Shown here piece by piece: positions 56,454 through 64,000 of a DNA stretch of 64,000 bases. Below the pieces are notes generated by a model, which saw nothing but the letters and a program-made list of their open reading frames with translations, was not told where the DNA came from and did not search any database. Position 1 is the stretch's first letter. Every line of letters begins with the position of its first letter. The stretch comes from Oceanobacillus massiliensis str. N'diop (GTDB taxonomy: Bacteria > Bacillota > Bacilli > Bacillales > Amphibacillaceae). Both the position numbers and the translations under genes were made by a program. Location of the stretch: positions 387,256-451,255 of the forward strand of contig NZ_HE610976.1 of assembly GCF_000285495.1 (NCBI RefSeq), in the 5' to 3' direction.

Positions 56454-57239
56454 CTATATTACCGCGTATTCCTCATCTTTCACATCGGTTATAAACATAT
56501 GGCCGGGTGCATGTGTGATCACGAGCTCTGGTTTGCTTGCCATGACAGCCGCTTGCGGTGTTACACCACATCCCCAAAATACAGGGACTTCTCCTTCATG
56601 GATTGTGACTGGATCGCCGAAATCGGGTTTATTAATATCAGCTATTCCAATTGCAGCTGGATTCCCTATATGTACGGGTGCTCCATGTACCGATGGGAAT
56701 CTTGATGTAATTTGTGTTGCCCGAATTGCCTCTGATGGTTTCATCGGCCTCATGCTGACTACCATCGGACCACTGAAAATACCGGCAGATTCTGAAGGAA
56801 TATTCGTGCTGTACATAGAAACATTGCGCCCCTCCTCGATATAACGAATCGGAATACCATTGTCAAGAAGCGGTTTTTCAAATGTAAAACTGCAGCCGAT
56901 CAGAAAGGAAACAAAATCATCCTGCCAATAAGAAGATATATCGGATGTTTCCTCCACCAATTCCCCATGACGATAGACACGATACTGGGGGATATCTGTT
57001 CTCAAATCAGCTCCAGGCGCCGTCTGTTTCGGCTCAGGGGAACCAGCATCGGTTACTTCTATGAGTGGGCAGGTTTTTGGATTCCGCATACAAAAAAGTA
57101 AAAAATCATAGGCATACTTTTTCGATAAAATCACTAGATTAGCCTGTGTATATCCTGGTGCTAGTCCAGTTGTCGGCTTTGCCCAATCCCCAACTCTAAT
57201 TGCAGCGCCAATTTCATTTGTCTTTTTCTTCCCGTCCAT
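56454..57239 (-). CDS. ycsI: YcsI family (DUF1445) putative hydro-lyase
   Basis: The 261-residue protein is a full-length DUF1445 member, with [44 protein letters not shown] and [20 protein letters not shown] followed by [10 protein letters not shown]. In B. subtilis ycsI lies in the same cluster as the pxp (ycsF/kipI/kipA) genes, and related proteins are annotated as hydro-lyases or D-glutamate cyclase-like. GAGGGGG precedes ATG 57239. It stands about 1 kb downstream of pxpC, separated by array C and a small gene. Confidence 0.88.
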   Translation of the reverse strand: MDGKKKTNEIGAAIRVGDWAKPTTGLAPGYTQANLVILSKKYAYDFLLFCMRNPKTCPLIEVTDAGSPEPKQTAPGADLRTDIPQYRVYRHGELVEETSDISSYWQDDFVSFLIGCSFTFEKPLLDNGIPIRYIEEGRNVSMYSTNIPSESAGIFSGPMVVSMRPMKPSEAIRATQITSRFPSVHGAPVHIGNPAAIGIADINKPDFGDPVTIHEGEVPVFWGCGVTPQAAVMASKPELVITHAPGHMFITDVKDEEYAVI

Positions 57240-57474
57240 GAAAAAACCCCCTCAAATAAATTTTTACCGATTTAAATGTTATCGTTTATTTTGAATATGA
57301 ATATTAAAAGAATGAATATCCATAGTTTTGGAGTGAATTATTTTTTTGACAGATAGCTATTTATATAACAGTCGCTCGATCCTTATTGAGGTATCAGCAT
57401 TTCTCTTGTGCTGTGGTATTTCTTCGCATGAATATTAAAGCATGAAATATATAAATAGTCAGTTTTTTTAAATG

Positions 57475-57669
57475 TTACTTTTTTCCCTTTTCTTTATATG
57501 TTTGCAAAGAATTTGCTAACCAAAAAAGTATTGTAAAGCATAGAATTGTAAACATATTCATTAGGTCTGTTTCTATATTAAAATAAACACTATATAAGCA
57601 TGTGAAAGCATAAAACATAATTGCACTATTAATATTATAACTTTTAAAAAGTCTATTAATTTTTTTCAA
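57475..57669 (-). CDS. Small membrane protein, 64 residues
   Basis: TTG 57669 is 8 nt after AAAGGGG. The product has a basic start (KKINRLFKSYN), two hydrophobic segments (about 15-32 and 36-54) and a basic tail (YKEKGKK), so a two-helix membrane protein is likely. I recognise no family. The surrounding sequence is AT-rich and contains no other gene. Confidence 0.5.
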   Translation of the reverse strand: MKKINRLFKSYNINSAIMFYAFTCLYSVYFNIETDLMNMFTILCFTILFWLANSLQTYKEKGKK

Positions 57670-57798
57670 TTTTATTTCCCCTTTAAAATTATATAATTAA
57701 TAGAAATATTTTTTGAATCTTTATAATAAAGTTATTTTAATAGATTATAACTTATGAAAATTTAGTTTGCTTTATAGCAAAATGTTATTGGGTGCTAT

Positions 57799-58240
57799 GA
57801 ACATCAGCTTTTTTCTTGTGAACATCAGCTTTTTCTCTGTGAACTTCAGCTTTTTTCCTGTGAACTTCAGCTTTTTCTCTGTGAACATCAGCATTTTCTC
57901 TGTGAACTTCAGCTTTTCCTGTTGTGACGCGGCTTTCTACCGGAAACTTCAGCTTTCTCTCTTGTACCGCGGCATTTCACTGTGAACTTCAGCTTTTCCT
58001 GTTGTGACACGGCTTTCTACCGGAAACTTCAGCTTTCTCTCTTGTACCGCGGCATTTCACTGTGAACTTCAGCTTTTTTCTTGTGAACTTCAGCATTTCC
58101 TCTGTGAACATCAGCTTTTTTCCTGTGAACATCAGCATTTCCCCAGTGAACTTCAGCTTTTCCTGTCGTGACGCGGCATTCCCCAGTGAACTTCAGCATT
58201 TCCTGTCGTACCGCGGCATTCCCCAGTGAACTTCGGCGCT
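57799..58240. repeat. Minisatellite array C, 21-bp period, with an 80-bp duplication
   Basis: GAACWTCAGC starts at 57799, 57820, 57841, 57862, 57883 and 57904, exactly every 21 bp, followed by T-rich variable parts. Variant units with GACGCGGC or TACCGCGGC are mixed in further on. The segment 57901-57980 is repeated at 57981-58060 with a single base change. The array lies between pxpC and the small gene at 57475. Confidence 0.93.
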
Positions 58241-58313
58241 TCTCCCGCAAACCTGGATTCTTTCAACATATTCACTCGTGCGACAACATTTGCCGTCCGG
58301 TGATTCTTTATGG

Positions 58314-59282
58314 CTATGCCCCTGGGTACACTCCTGCTCTTAGGCTCAGCTTCTGCAATAACAGTTCGCGCTCTGTGTACAATTGCTGTGCTTGTTCTAC
58401 ACTTACCGCTTCAAATTGCAATTTGCTTCCGGATAATTTCTGGACAACCAGTGGCAGATCAACGGAAATAACGGTGGCGATTCTTGTATAGCCGCCGGTC
58501 GTTTGTCTGTCTGCCAATAGAATGATAGGCTGGCCATTTGCAGGAACCTGGATTGTTCCCGGCAAAATGGCATCTGAGATGATATCTGCTCCATGGAGAT
58601 GAGAAAGTACCGGGCCATCCAAACGGTAGCCCATCCGATCAGATTGTGCTGTCATTTTATATGTTGATGAGCAGAATGCATCCATCGCATTTGTGGTGAA
58701 TGCATGCTTGTCTGGTCCTAATACTACACGGATTTTTCGGTGCGGATCATAACTTGGCACAGCTGTTTCAGTGAGCCCTCTTCCAGTAAGATACCTTAGT
58801 GGCACATGCTCTCCACCTGATGCCAGCTGATCCCCTTTTTGGAGGAATTTGCCATTAAATCCGCCAATCCCAGCTTTGGTATAAGTGGATTTGCTTCCCA
58901 TAACTTCCGGAATGTCTATCCCGCCAGCAATGGCAATATATGCATAACTTCCGTTATTGGGCTGACCGAATGTGAGTCTTTGCCCTTTCTTCGCTGCAAA
59001 AGATTTCCAGCCTGAAACAGGCTTACCATCCAGTTTGGGCGATAAATCGGCACCACATATTGCCAGGACCGTATCTTCCATCATCCGAAGCTCCGGCCCC
59101 ATTATCACTACCTCGATTCCTGCTTCCATGCGCGAATTACCAACAAGTAGATTCGCTACCTGGAGGGCAAAACTATCCATCGCTCCAGATACGACTACAC
59201 CGTATTGCTGGAATCCTATCCGTCCAAGGTCCTGAACGGAGGTTGCCAATCCTGGTTTTATGACTTCAATTATTTTGCCCAT
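58314..59282 (-). CDS. pxpC: 5-Oxoprolinase subunit C (biotin-dependent carboxyltransferase family, KipA)
   Basis: The 322-residue protein belongs to the allophanate-hydrolase subunit 2/KipA family: KPGLATSVQDLGRIGFQQYG, SGAMDSFALQVANLLVGN, ILLADRQTTGGYTRIATV. With PxpA and PxpB it opens 5-oxoproline to glutamate using ATP. Its ATG abuts the pxpA stop, so it is translationally coupled, and it is the last gene of the unit. Confidence 0.92.
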   Translation of the reverse strand: MGKIIEVIKPGLATSVQDLGRIGFQQYGVVVSGAMDSFALQVANLLVGNSRMEAGIEVVIMGPELRMMEDTVLAICGADLSPKLDGKPVSGWKSFAAKKGQRLTFGQPNNGSYAYIAIAGGIDIPEVMGSKSTYTKAGIGGFNGKFLQKGDQLASGGEHVPLRYLTGRGLTETAVPSYDPHRKIRVVLGPDKHAFTTNAMDAFCSSTYKMTAQSDRMGYRLDGPVLSHLHGADIISDAILPGTIQVPANGQPIILLADRQTTGGYTRIATVISVDLPLVVQKLSGSKLQFEAVSVEQAQQLYTERELLLQKLSLRAGVYPGA

Positions 59283-60062
59283 TTAATTCCCTGCTTTTTC
59301 AATTGAAATATCCTGTAAAGTGAGCTCTTTATGTAGCCTTTTGGCGAATTCAAGCGATTTTGGTCCATCACCGTGGATACAGACGGTGTCTGCCTGAATC
59401 GCAATATCCGTTCCATCGGCCGCTTCCACTCTGCCTTCTTTTATCATGCGGATGACCCGGCTGGATGCCAGATCGGGATCCTCGATCATGGCACCTGCCG
59501 TTGTTCGTGGTGTCAGCGTTCCATCTGGCTGGTACGTTCTGTCCGCAAAAACTTCTTCTGCGACAGTAAGTCCGGCTTTTCTTCCTGCTTTTACAAGATC
59601 ACTTCCTGCAAGGCCGAAAAGAATTAGCTTCGGATTGATGGCATAGACAGCTTCCGCAATCGCGTGGGAAATTTCTGTATCTTTGGCGGCCATGTTGTAT
59701 AGCGCACCATGAGGCTTCACATGATTCAGTTTATTTCGATTAATTTTTGCAAATGTATCGATTGCCCCAATCTGATATACGACGAGGTTGTATACTTCTT
59801 CAGGGGAGACTTTCATCGGGCGGCGCCCAAATCCGATTAAATCCTGCAGGCCTGGATGTGCTCCCAAGCCGACATTTTTTTCCGTTGCTTTCTTAACAGT
59901 ATGCTGAATTACATTATGATCTCCGGCATGATAACCGCATGCGATATTGGCAGAAGATATGTAGTCCATCACTAAATCATCCTGACCGATTGTATATGCA
60001 CCAAAGCTTTCCCCTAGATCACTGTTCAAGTCGACATGATATGTCACTGTATCCTCTCCCAT
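59283..60062 (-). CDS. pxpA: 5-Oxoprolinase subunit A (LamB/YcsF family)
   Basis: ATG 60062, one base after the pxpB stop, is chosen; longer readings overlap pxpB. The 259-residue protein has VDLNSDLGESFGAY at the start and SANIACGYHAGDHNVI, LGAHPGLQDLIGFGRRPM and VKPHGALYNM, the LamB/YcsF core. It is the catalytic partner that hydrolyses 5-oxoproline. No clear ribosome site is seen, so it depends on translation through pxpB. Confidence 0.92.
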   Translation of the reverse strand: MGEDTVTYHVDLNSDLGESFGAYTIGQDDLVMDYISSANIACGYHAGDHNVIQHTVKKATEKNVGLGAHPGLQDLIGFGRRPMKVSPEEVYNLVVYQIGAIDTFAKINRNKLNHVKPHGALYNMAAKDTEISHAIAEAVYAINPKLILFGLAGSDLVKAGRKAGLTVAEEVFADRTYQPDGTLTPRTTAGAMIEDPDLASSRVIRMIKEGRVEAADGTDIAIQADTVCIHGDGPKSLEFAKRLHKELTLQDISIEKAGN

Positions 60063-60063
60063 C

Positions 60064-60785
60064 TTAGACTGTATATTTTTCAATTTGCGGATTATAATTC
60101 CCTGCTTCAACTTCTGCTTGAATCGATTCAAATTCTTCCGCATCGATTGCGTTAAAACGAATATAATTGCCAGCCTGCAGTAAAATCGGCGGCTGTCGTG
60201 CTGCATCATATGTTTTTACTGGTGTTTGGCCAATAATCTGCCATCCCCCCGGTGACTTCAATGGATAAATCCCGGTTTGCTCACCCGCAATTCCAACCGA
60301 ACCAGCCGGAATTTCCGATCTCGGTTTAGACAATCGTGGAGCTGCAATCCTTTTGGACATACCACCAAGATATGGGAATCCGGGGATAAATCCCATCATG
60401 TAGATTAAGTAATCGGTCCCCGAGTGAATGGCGATCACTTCTTCCTCCGTCATTCCATTAAGTGATGCAACTGCAGTTAATTCCGGTCCGCTTTCCCCGC
60501 CATACAGAACTGGAATGTGTACAATATCCGCCACAGGCAGATCGATTTGGCCAAGCTTATGCTCTATTGCTTCGACTCGTTTTTTAATGCATCGTATAAA
60601 ATGATAGATGGATCATAGATAATCGTAACCGCTGTATAAGCAGGAATCCATTCGATGATACCATGTATGTTTACCTCTTCCAGATACAAACAGAAACTGC
60701 GGATCTTTTCATTTATTTCTATAGAAATTTTCTCTCCAAATTGAATCCGCATGCCTGCATCGCCATAAGTATTTATTTGAAACAT
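60064..60785 (-). pseudogene. pxpB: 5-Oxoprolinase subunit B (KipI), interrupted by a -1 frameshift
   Basis: The first part (ATG 60785 behind AGGTGGG, to TAG 60564) covers the KipI N-domain (MFQINTYGDAGMRIQFGEK). The second part (to 60064) holds GFIPGFPYLGGMSKRIAAPR and SPGGWQIIGQTPVKTYD. The frames join after residue 69 as LKNRVEAIEHKLGQIDLPVA if the ribosome slips back one base on A_AAA_AAC (60585-60579), or if a seventh A is restored. The rest of the gene is fully conserved. It may be a mutation, a sequencing error or a programmed shift. Confidence 0.85.
60579..60585 (-). other. In-frame slippery heptamer A_AAA_AAC in pxpB
   Basis: Reading TTA AAA AAC in the upstream frame, the heptamer has the X_XXY_YYZ layout. 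A -1 shift leads to CGA GTC GAA GCA, the conserved downstream frame; without it translation stops five codons later at 60566-60564. Confidence 0.75.
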
Positions 60786-60813
60786 TCGTATCCCACCTAA
60801 AAAGAATAGGAGC

Positions 60814-60842
60814 ACAGGGAAAACCTGCTGTCCTCCCTGTGA
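60814..60842 (-). promoter_or_regulatory. Intercistronic hairpin between the NRAMP-like gene and pxpB
   Basis: CACAGGG (60814-60820) and CCCTGTG (60836-60842) form a 7-bp stem, with no T-tract. Possible mRNA stability element. Confidence 0.4.
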
Positions 60843-60887
60843 CGCCTGTAGTGTCTGTATTGCATGCGGTACTTTTTTGTAACGATT

Positions 60888-62108
60888 TTAGAACAATTGC
60901 GGCAATGTCTGTATCAGCGTTCTTATGCCGAGATATGCCGTTAAGAGAACAACTATCGTCCCGAACACCGTCAGCCAGATTGGGTGTTTGTAATCTCCAA
61001 TTATTCTTGGATTATGTGCTGCCAGCAGAATCGAACCAAGTGTCAGCGGCAAGATCAGTCCGTTAACTGCACCTGCGAGAACAAGCAGCGCAACGGCTTG
61101 GCCAATAAATACAAAAACTGTGGTCGAAAAGACGATAAAGCCTATAATCCAGTATCTGTAATATTGGTCAATTTTTGGATGAAAGGATCGCAGGAATGAT
61201 ACTGATGTGTAAGCTGCACCAATCACGGAAGTAACACCTGCCACCCATAAAACAATACCAAACATACGGTAGCCAAATTGGCCGGCAGCATATTCAAATA
61301 CTGTTGCAGCTGGATTGTCCGGATTGAGACTCACCCCAGCATAAACTACTCCCAGAACCGCGAGAAAAAGCATAATGCGAATAAAGGATGCAACCAGAAT
61401 TCCCATCACCGAGGTCCTTGTTACCTCTGGAATGCTTTCCTTCCCCGAAATTCCTGCATCCAAGAGCCGGTGGCCGCCTGAGAATGTGATGTATCCGCCT
61501 ACCGTACCGCCGACAATTGTGATGATTGCATAAAAATCAAGCTCTAACGGCATAATGGAATGCTGTATCGCTTCGCCGACCGGTGGCTGACTCACAAACA
61601 TAACATAAGCAATTAGAATGATCAGAAGGGCGCCAAGCCATTTTACAATTTGGTCCATTGCCGCTCCTGCTTCTTTCGACATAAAAATAAAGATTGCAAT
61701 TACAGCGGTTATTACCGCCCCTACTCTCGTATCAAATCCGAGCATGGCATTCACACCAAGTCCTGCACCGCCAATATTCCCGATGTTAAACGCAAGTCCG
61801 CCAATGACAATGAATATCGCCACCACAAAACCGAGACCCGGAAGGACCGCATTTGCGATTTCCTGCCCGCGTTTTCTGGATACTGCGATAATCCGCCAGA
61901 CATTCAGCTGAGCACCGATATCCAGGAATATGGAAGCCAGAATGACGAATCCAAAGCTGGTCAGCAGCGATTCGGTAAATACGGCAGTTTGTGTCAGAAA
62001 ACCTGGACCTACCGCTGAAGTAGCCATTAAAAATGCAGCACCGATTAATGAATTTCTTCTGCTTTTCTTATCTTTTTCCGATAAAATCTGTGGTTCTTTT
62101 TCAGACAT
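60888..62108 (-). CDS. NRAMP-fold transporter, YcsG-like, lacking the metal motifs
   Basis: The 406-residue protein has about 11 membrane segments and NRAMP-like spacing. Helix 1 reads ATSAVGPGFLTQTAVFTESL, where true Nramp metal carriers have DPGN. Helix 6 reads GGTVGGYITFSGGHRLLDAG, without MPH. Metal transport is therefore unlikely. AAAGGAG precedes ATG 62108. It is the first gene of the pxp unit, as ycsG is part of the Bacillus cluster, so uptake of 5-oxoproline or a similar amide is inferred. Confidence 0.85.
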   Translation of the reverse strand: MSEKEPQILSEKDKKSRRNSLIGAAFLMATSAVGPGFLTQTAVFTESLLTSFGFVILASIFLDIGAQLNVWRIIAVSRKRGQEIANAVLPGLGFVVAIFIVIGGLAFNIGNIGGAGLGVNAMLGFDTRVGAVITAVIAIFIFMSKEAGAAMDQIVKWLGALLIILIAYVMFVSQPPVGEAIQHSIMPLELDFYAIITIVGGTVGGYITFSGGHRLLDAGISGKESIPEVTRTSVMGILVASFIRIMLFLAVLGVVYAGVSLNPDNPAATVFEYAAGQFGYRMFGIVLWVAGVTSVIGAAYTSVSFLRSFHPKIDQYYRYWIIGFIVFSTTVFVFIGQAVALLVLAGAVNGLILPLTLGSILLAAHNPRIIGDYKHPIWLTVFGTIVVLLTAYLGIRTLIQTLPQLF

Positions 62109-62372
62109 GATGTATTCTCCTTTTTTACGTTGTCTAGTACGATGATGCCCTGTTATGAATTTTATAGTATTGATACTTGAGATGATTTTAATTAAGGAGC
62201 ATTGTTGATAACGGAATTTGGGTTTGATTAGCTATGTAAAACGGCAGATGGACTTCATGATTTTCTGGCGGCTATATGCGGTTGAATATTTTTATTATTA
62301 TATCATAAAAATTGATTTTTTATAAAGATGAGGAAAGGAGATGGGTCCCAACGCTTTAATGGGGTTGGTGTT

Positions 62373-62393
62373 GGGTTGGGTTGGGAAGCCGGG
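62373..62393 (+). other. G-quadruplex-capable motif
   Basis: Four GGG tracts at 62373, 62378, 62383 and 62391 are separated by loops of 2, 2 and 5 nt, within a G-rich stretch (62361-62400). The 62109-62598 region contains no supported gene. Confidence 0.6.
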
Positions 62394-62598
62394 TGGCGTG
62401 GAATCGGAGCAAAGGATGGCGGTTGGTAATGGCATTTGGCTGCGAGTGGGCTTGTGGGATTGGTACCTAACTTGTATGGTTGGATGGTTGGTGCTCGCTG
62501 TCAGGCAAAAATGGATGCAAAAACCACCAGCTTTTAGGATTATACATAAAAGCTGGCAGTAGTTGTACATGCTATTCAAAACATTATTCGACAAATTT

Positions 62599-62619
62599 CG
62601 GGAAGTGACAGGCACCTTA
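62599..62619 (+). repeat. Dispersed 21-nt repeat, copy 2
   Basis: Exact match to 34186-34206. Its last three bases are the telA stop codon (minus strand). No -10 follows at the right distance here. Confidence 0.9.
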
Positions 62620-63783
62620 GCGGAATTCTAGTAGTTTTTGTTTTAGTGTTTCTTCCATTCCGAGCAGTTCCTTTTCTGCTTCGTTTCTTTTTTGCCTTCC
62701 TTCCGTTTGAATGTTTATCGTTTCTTCTATTGTTGAAACGAGGTGTTCCTGCGTTTGTTTTAGCGTCTCAATATCAATAAGACCGCGCTCATTTTCTTTC
62801 GCTGTTTCAATCGTATTGGTTTTCAGCATTTCTGCATTCTTCAGCAGCAAATCATTCGTAGTCTTGGATACTTGTTTTTGGGCTTCTACCGCAGTTCGCT
62901 GCCGGAGCAATGTCAGCGCTATTGCCACTTGATTTTTCCATAGTGGAATGGCAGTCAGGATTGAGGATTGGATTTTTTCAACCAATGCCTGATTCGTATT
63001 CTGTATGAGCCGGATTTGCGGTGCACTTTGCATGGTTATTTGTCTGCTGAGCATTAAATCATGGGTACGCTTTTCCAATCGATCTGCGAATTGCACCATG
63101 TCGTTGACCGCCTGGAAGTCCATTTGACTTTGACTTAGCTCGGCCTTGCGCTTCAGATCGGGAATGACTTGCTTTTCCAGTTCCTCCTGCTTTACTTCAC
63201 CTGCTGCAATGTAAATATTCAAGGCCTCATAGTATTCCCTGTTTTTTTCAAACAGCTGCTCCAGCATACTGTTATCAGACATTAAAACATCCTTGCTGCG
63301 GTCAAGCTTCACGCTGATTCGATCAATTTGTGCGCCGGTTTTCTGATACTTTGAAAGAATTTCATTTACGGAACCGGAAATTTTACCGAATACCCTTGAT
63401 AACAAGCCGCGTTTTTCTGCCTTAAGCTCATCTGGATTCACTTGCTCAAGCTTTTTCATTAAATCACCAAGAATCGAACCAATCTCCCCTACATCCTGGT
63501 TTTGAACATGCTCCAGCATTCCATGCGAAAAATTTAAAAGCTTCGACTGGGCTTCTGTACCGTATTGGGCAATCGACTGATTGTTTTGGGGATCGATTTG
63601 TGCAGCGAGCTGCATTGCGCGATCACGGCTTTCCTGAGGCAGTTTATTAATCAGTTTCTCAGACTTGTCCTTCTGATCTGCAATAGCTTCTGATGACGAA
63701 TCATCACTTTTCAGCATTCCAAATGGGTCTGCCAGCAAGTCATCGATGTCCTGAGATTGTTTTCTAACGCTTTCTTCACTCAT
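62617..63783 (-). CDS. TelA/YaaN family toxic-anion resistance protein
   Basis: The 388-residue protein is largely helical, with coiled-coil-prone stretches (residues about 130-230 and 320-385) and the TelA core MQSAPQIRLIQNTNQALVEK and IPLWKNQVAIALTLLRQRTA. Family members have been linked to tellurite and lantibiotic tolerance, by an unknown mechanism. ATG 63783 follows AAAAGGAGG. It is 21 bp downstream of xpaC, the standard xpaC-yaaN pair of Bacillus. Confidence 0.9.
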   Translation of the reverse strand: MSEESVRKQSQDIDDLLADPFGMLKSDDSSSEAIADQKDKSEKLINKLPQESRDRAMQLAAQIDPQNNQSIAQYGTEAQSKLLNFSHGMLEHVQNQDVGEIGSILGDLMKKLEQVNPDELKAEKRGLLSRVFGKISGSVNEILSKYQKTGAQIDRISVKLDRSKDVLMSDNSMLEQLFEKNREYYEALNIYIAAGEVKQEELEKQVIPDLKRKAELSQSQMDFQAVNDMVQFADRLEKRTHDLMLSRQITMQSAPQIRLIQNTNQALVEKIQSSILTAIPLWKNQVAIALTLLRQRTAVEAQKQVSKTTNDLLLKNAEMLKTNTIETAKENERGLIDIETLKQTQEHLVSTIEETINIQTEGRQKRNEAEKELLGMEETLKQKLLEFR

Positions 63784-63804
63784 CAGTATTTCCTCCTTTT
63801 ATCT

Positions 63805-64000
63805 CTATTTCACTCGATTGATCGATTTTTTGGCTACATCAAGCTCAAACTGCAGTGTGTCAATATCATCATCAAGCATGATATACAAATCTTTCTTTAT
63901 CGTTTCACCAAGTGTGATAACGGTCTGCCTGGTCTCTTCCAAAGAATGGACCATGTCCTTGTTTTTGGCGGGCTGGGAAGACAGGTATGCATACTTTTCC
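63805..64000 (-). CDS. xpaC: XpaC-like protein, C-terminal part only
   Basis: The minus-strand frame enters from the right edge and stops at 63805. The visible 64 residues (ending LYIMLDDDIDTLQFELDVAK, then KSINRVK) fit the C-terminus of the 5-bromo-4-chloroindolyl phosphate hydrolysis family protein XpaC. The partnership with telA/yaaN supports this. The remainder lies outside the window. Confidence 0.8.
   Translation of the reverse strand, partial: EKYAYLSSQPAKNKDMVHSLEETRQTVITLGETIKKDLYIMLDDDIDTLQFELDVAKKSINRVK

Noticed and set aside
60888-62108. Manganese/iron transporter
   Set aside because: The fold is NRAMP-like but the DPGN and MPH metal motifs are missing and the operon is for 5-oxoproline.
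62298-62615. Minus-strand gene of about 105 codons, and a plus-strand one at 62341-62562
   Set aside because: One starts inside the dispersed 21-nt repeat and the other has its GGAG touching the ATG; composition is that of a low-complexity G-rich region.

Overview
The window looks like chromosomal DNA of a low-GC, endospore-forming Gram-positive bacterium. Strong AGGAGG-type ribosome binding sites, ATG/GTG/TTG starts, Bacillus-style neighbourhoods (yhbH-prkA at the left edge, xpaC-yaaN at the right edge, a pucABCDE-ordered xanthine dehydrogenase operon, ycsI and the pxp genes) and a CcpA-type cre site all point to Bacillaceae. Three TRAP transporters suggest a halotolerant or marine relative (Oceanobacillus/Virgibacillus-like). 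That last step is inference; no rRNA or species marker is present.

Layout. 1-6.6 kb: sporulation-associated yhbH (partial) and prkA, polyphosphate genes ppx and ppk, and a HesB-like protein. 6.7-17.8 kb: a sulfonate-catabolism island reading on the minus strand, with a strongly recognisable sulfoacetaldehyde acetyltransferase (xsc), LysR and GntR regulators, an iron-dependent alcohol dehydrogenase, and two paralogous TRAP transporters with fused DctQM permeases. Together they fit uptake of a C2 sulfonate such as isethionate, oxidation to sulfoacetaldehyde, and cleavage to acetyl phosphate plus sulfite. 18-23.3 kb: a lipoprotein, a membrane-anchored PQQ-type dehydrogenase with a C-terminal cytochrome c domain, a zinc alcohol/formaldehyde-type dehydrogenase and an aldo/keto reductase. 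23.7-28.7 kb: a decaying acyl-CoA metabolism operon (thiolase, nitronate monooxygenase, enoyl-CoA hydratase, an acyl-CoA ligase broken by a 4-bp duplication, and an SDR remnant). 29-33.8 kb: an unrecognised polytopic membrane protein and a third, unfused TRAP transporter.

34-56.2 kb: an almost complete purine-degradation region. It holds PucR, the uricase branch (OHCU decarboxylase, uricase and hydroxyisourate hydrolase as separate genes), allantoate amidohydrolase, ureidoglycine-glyoxylate aminotransferase, allantoinase, an amidase plus ABC importer with a perfect PucR-box match, adenine deaminase, the five-gene xanthine dehydrogenase operon and guanine deaminase. No purine permease of the usual NCS1/NCS2 type is present, so the ABC importer and the adjacent TRAP transporter are the local candidates for uptake. 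56.4-62.1 kb: ycsI and a 5-oxoproline (PxpABC) operon with an NRAMP-fold transporter; pxpB is interrupted exactly at an in-frame A_AAA_AAC heptamer. 62.6-64 kb: telA/yaaN and the end of xpaC.

The most unusual non-coding content is three unrelated minisatellite arrays (23.4, 55.4 and 57.8 kb), all with a 20-21 bp period, in intergenic positions. One of them separates guaD from any possible upstream promoter. There is also a cluster of Bacillaceae-type palindromic repeats at 46.6-47.7 kb, a pentanucleotide repeat inside the allantoinase leader, and a 20-21 nt dispersed repeat that appears to supply the -35 hexamer of pucR.
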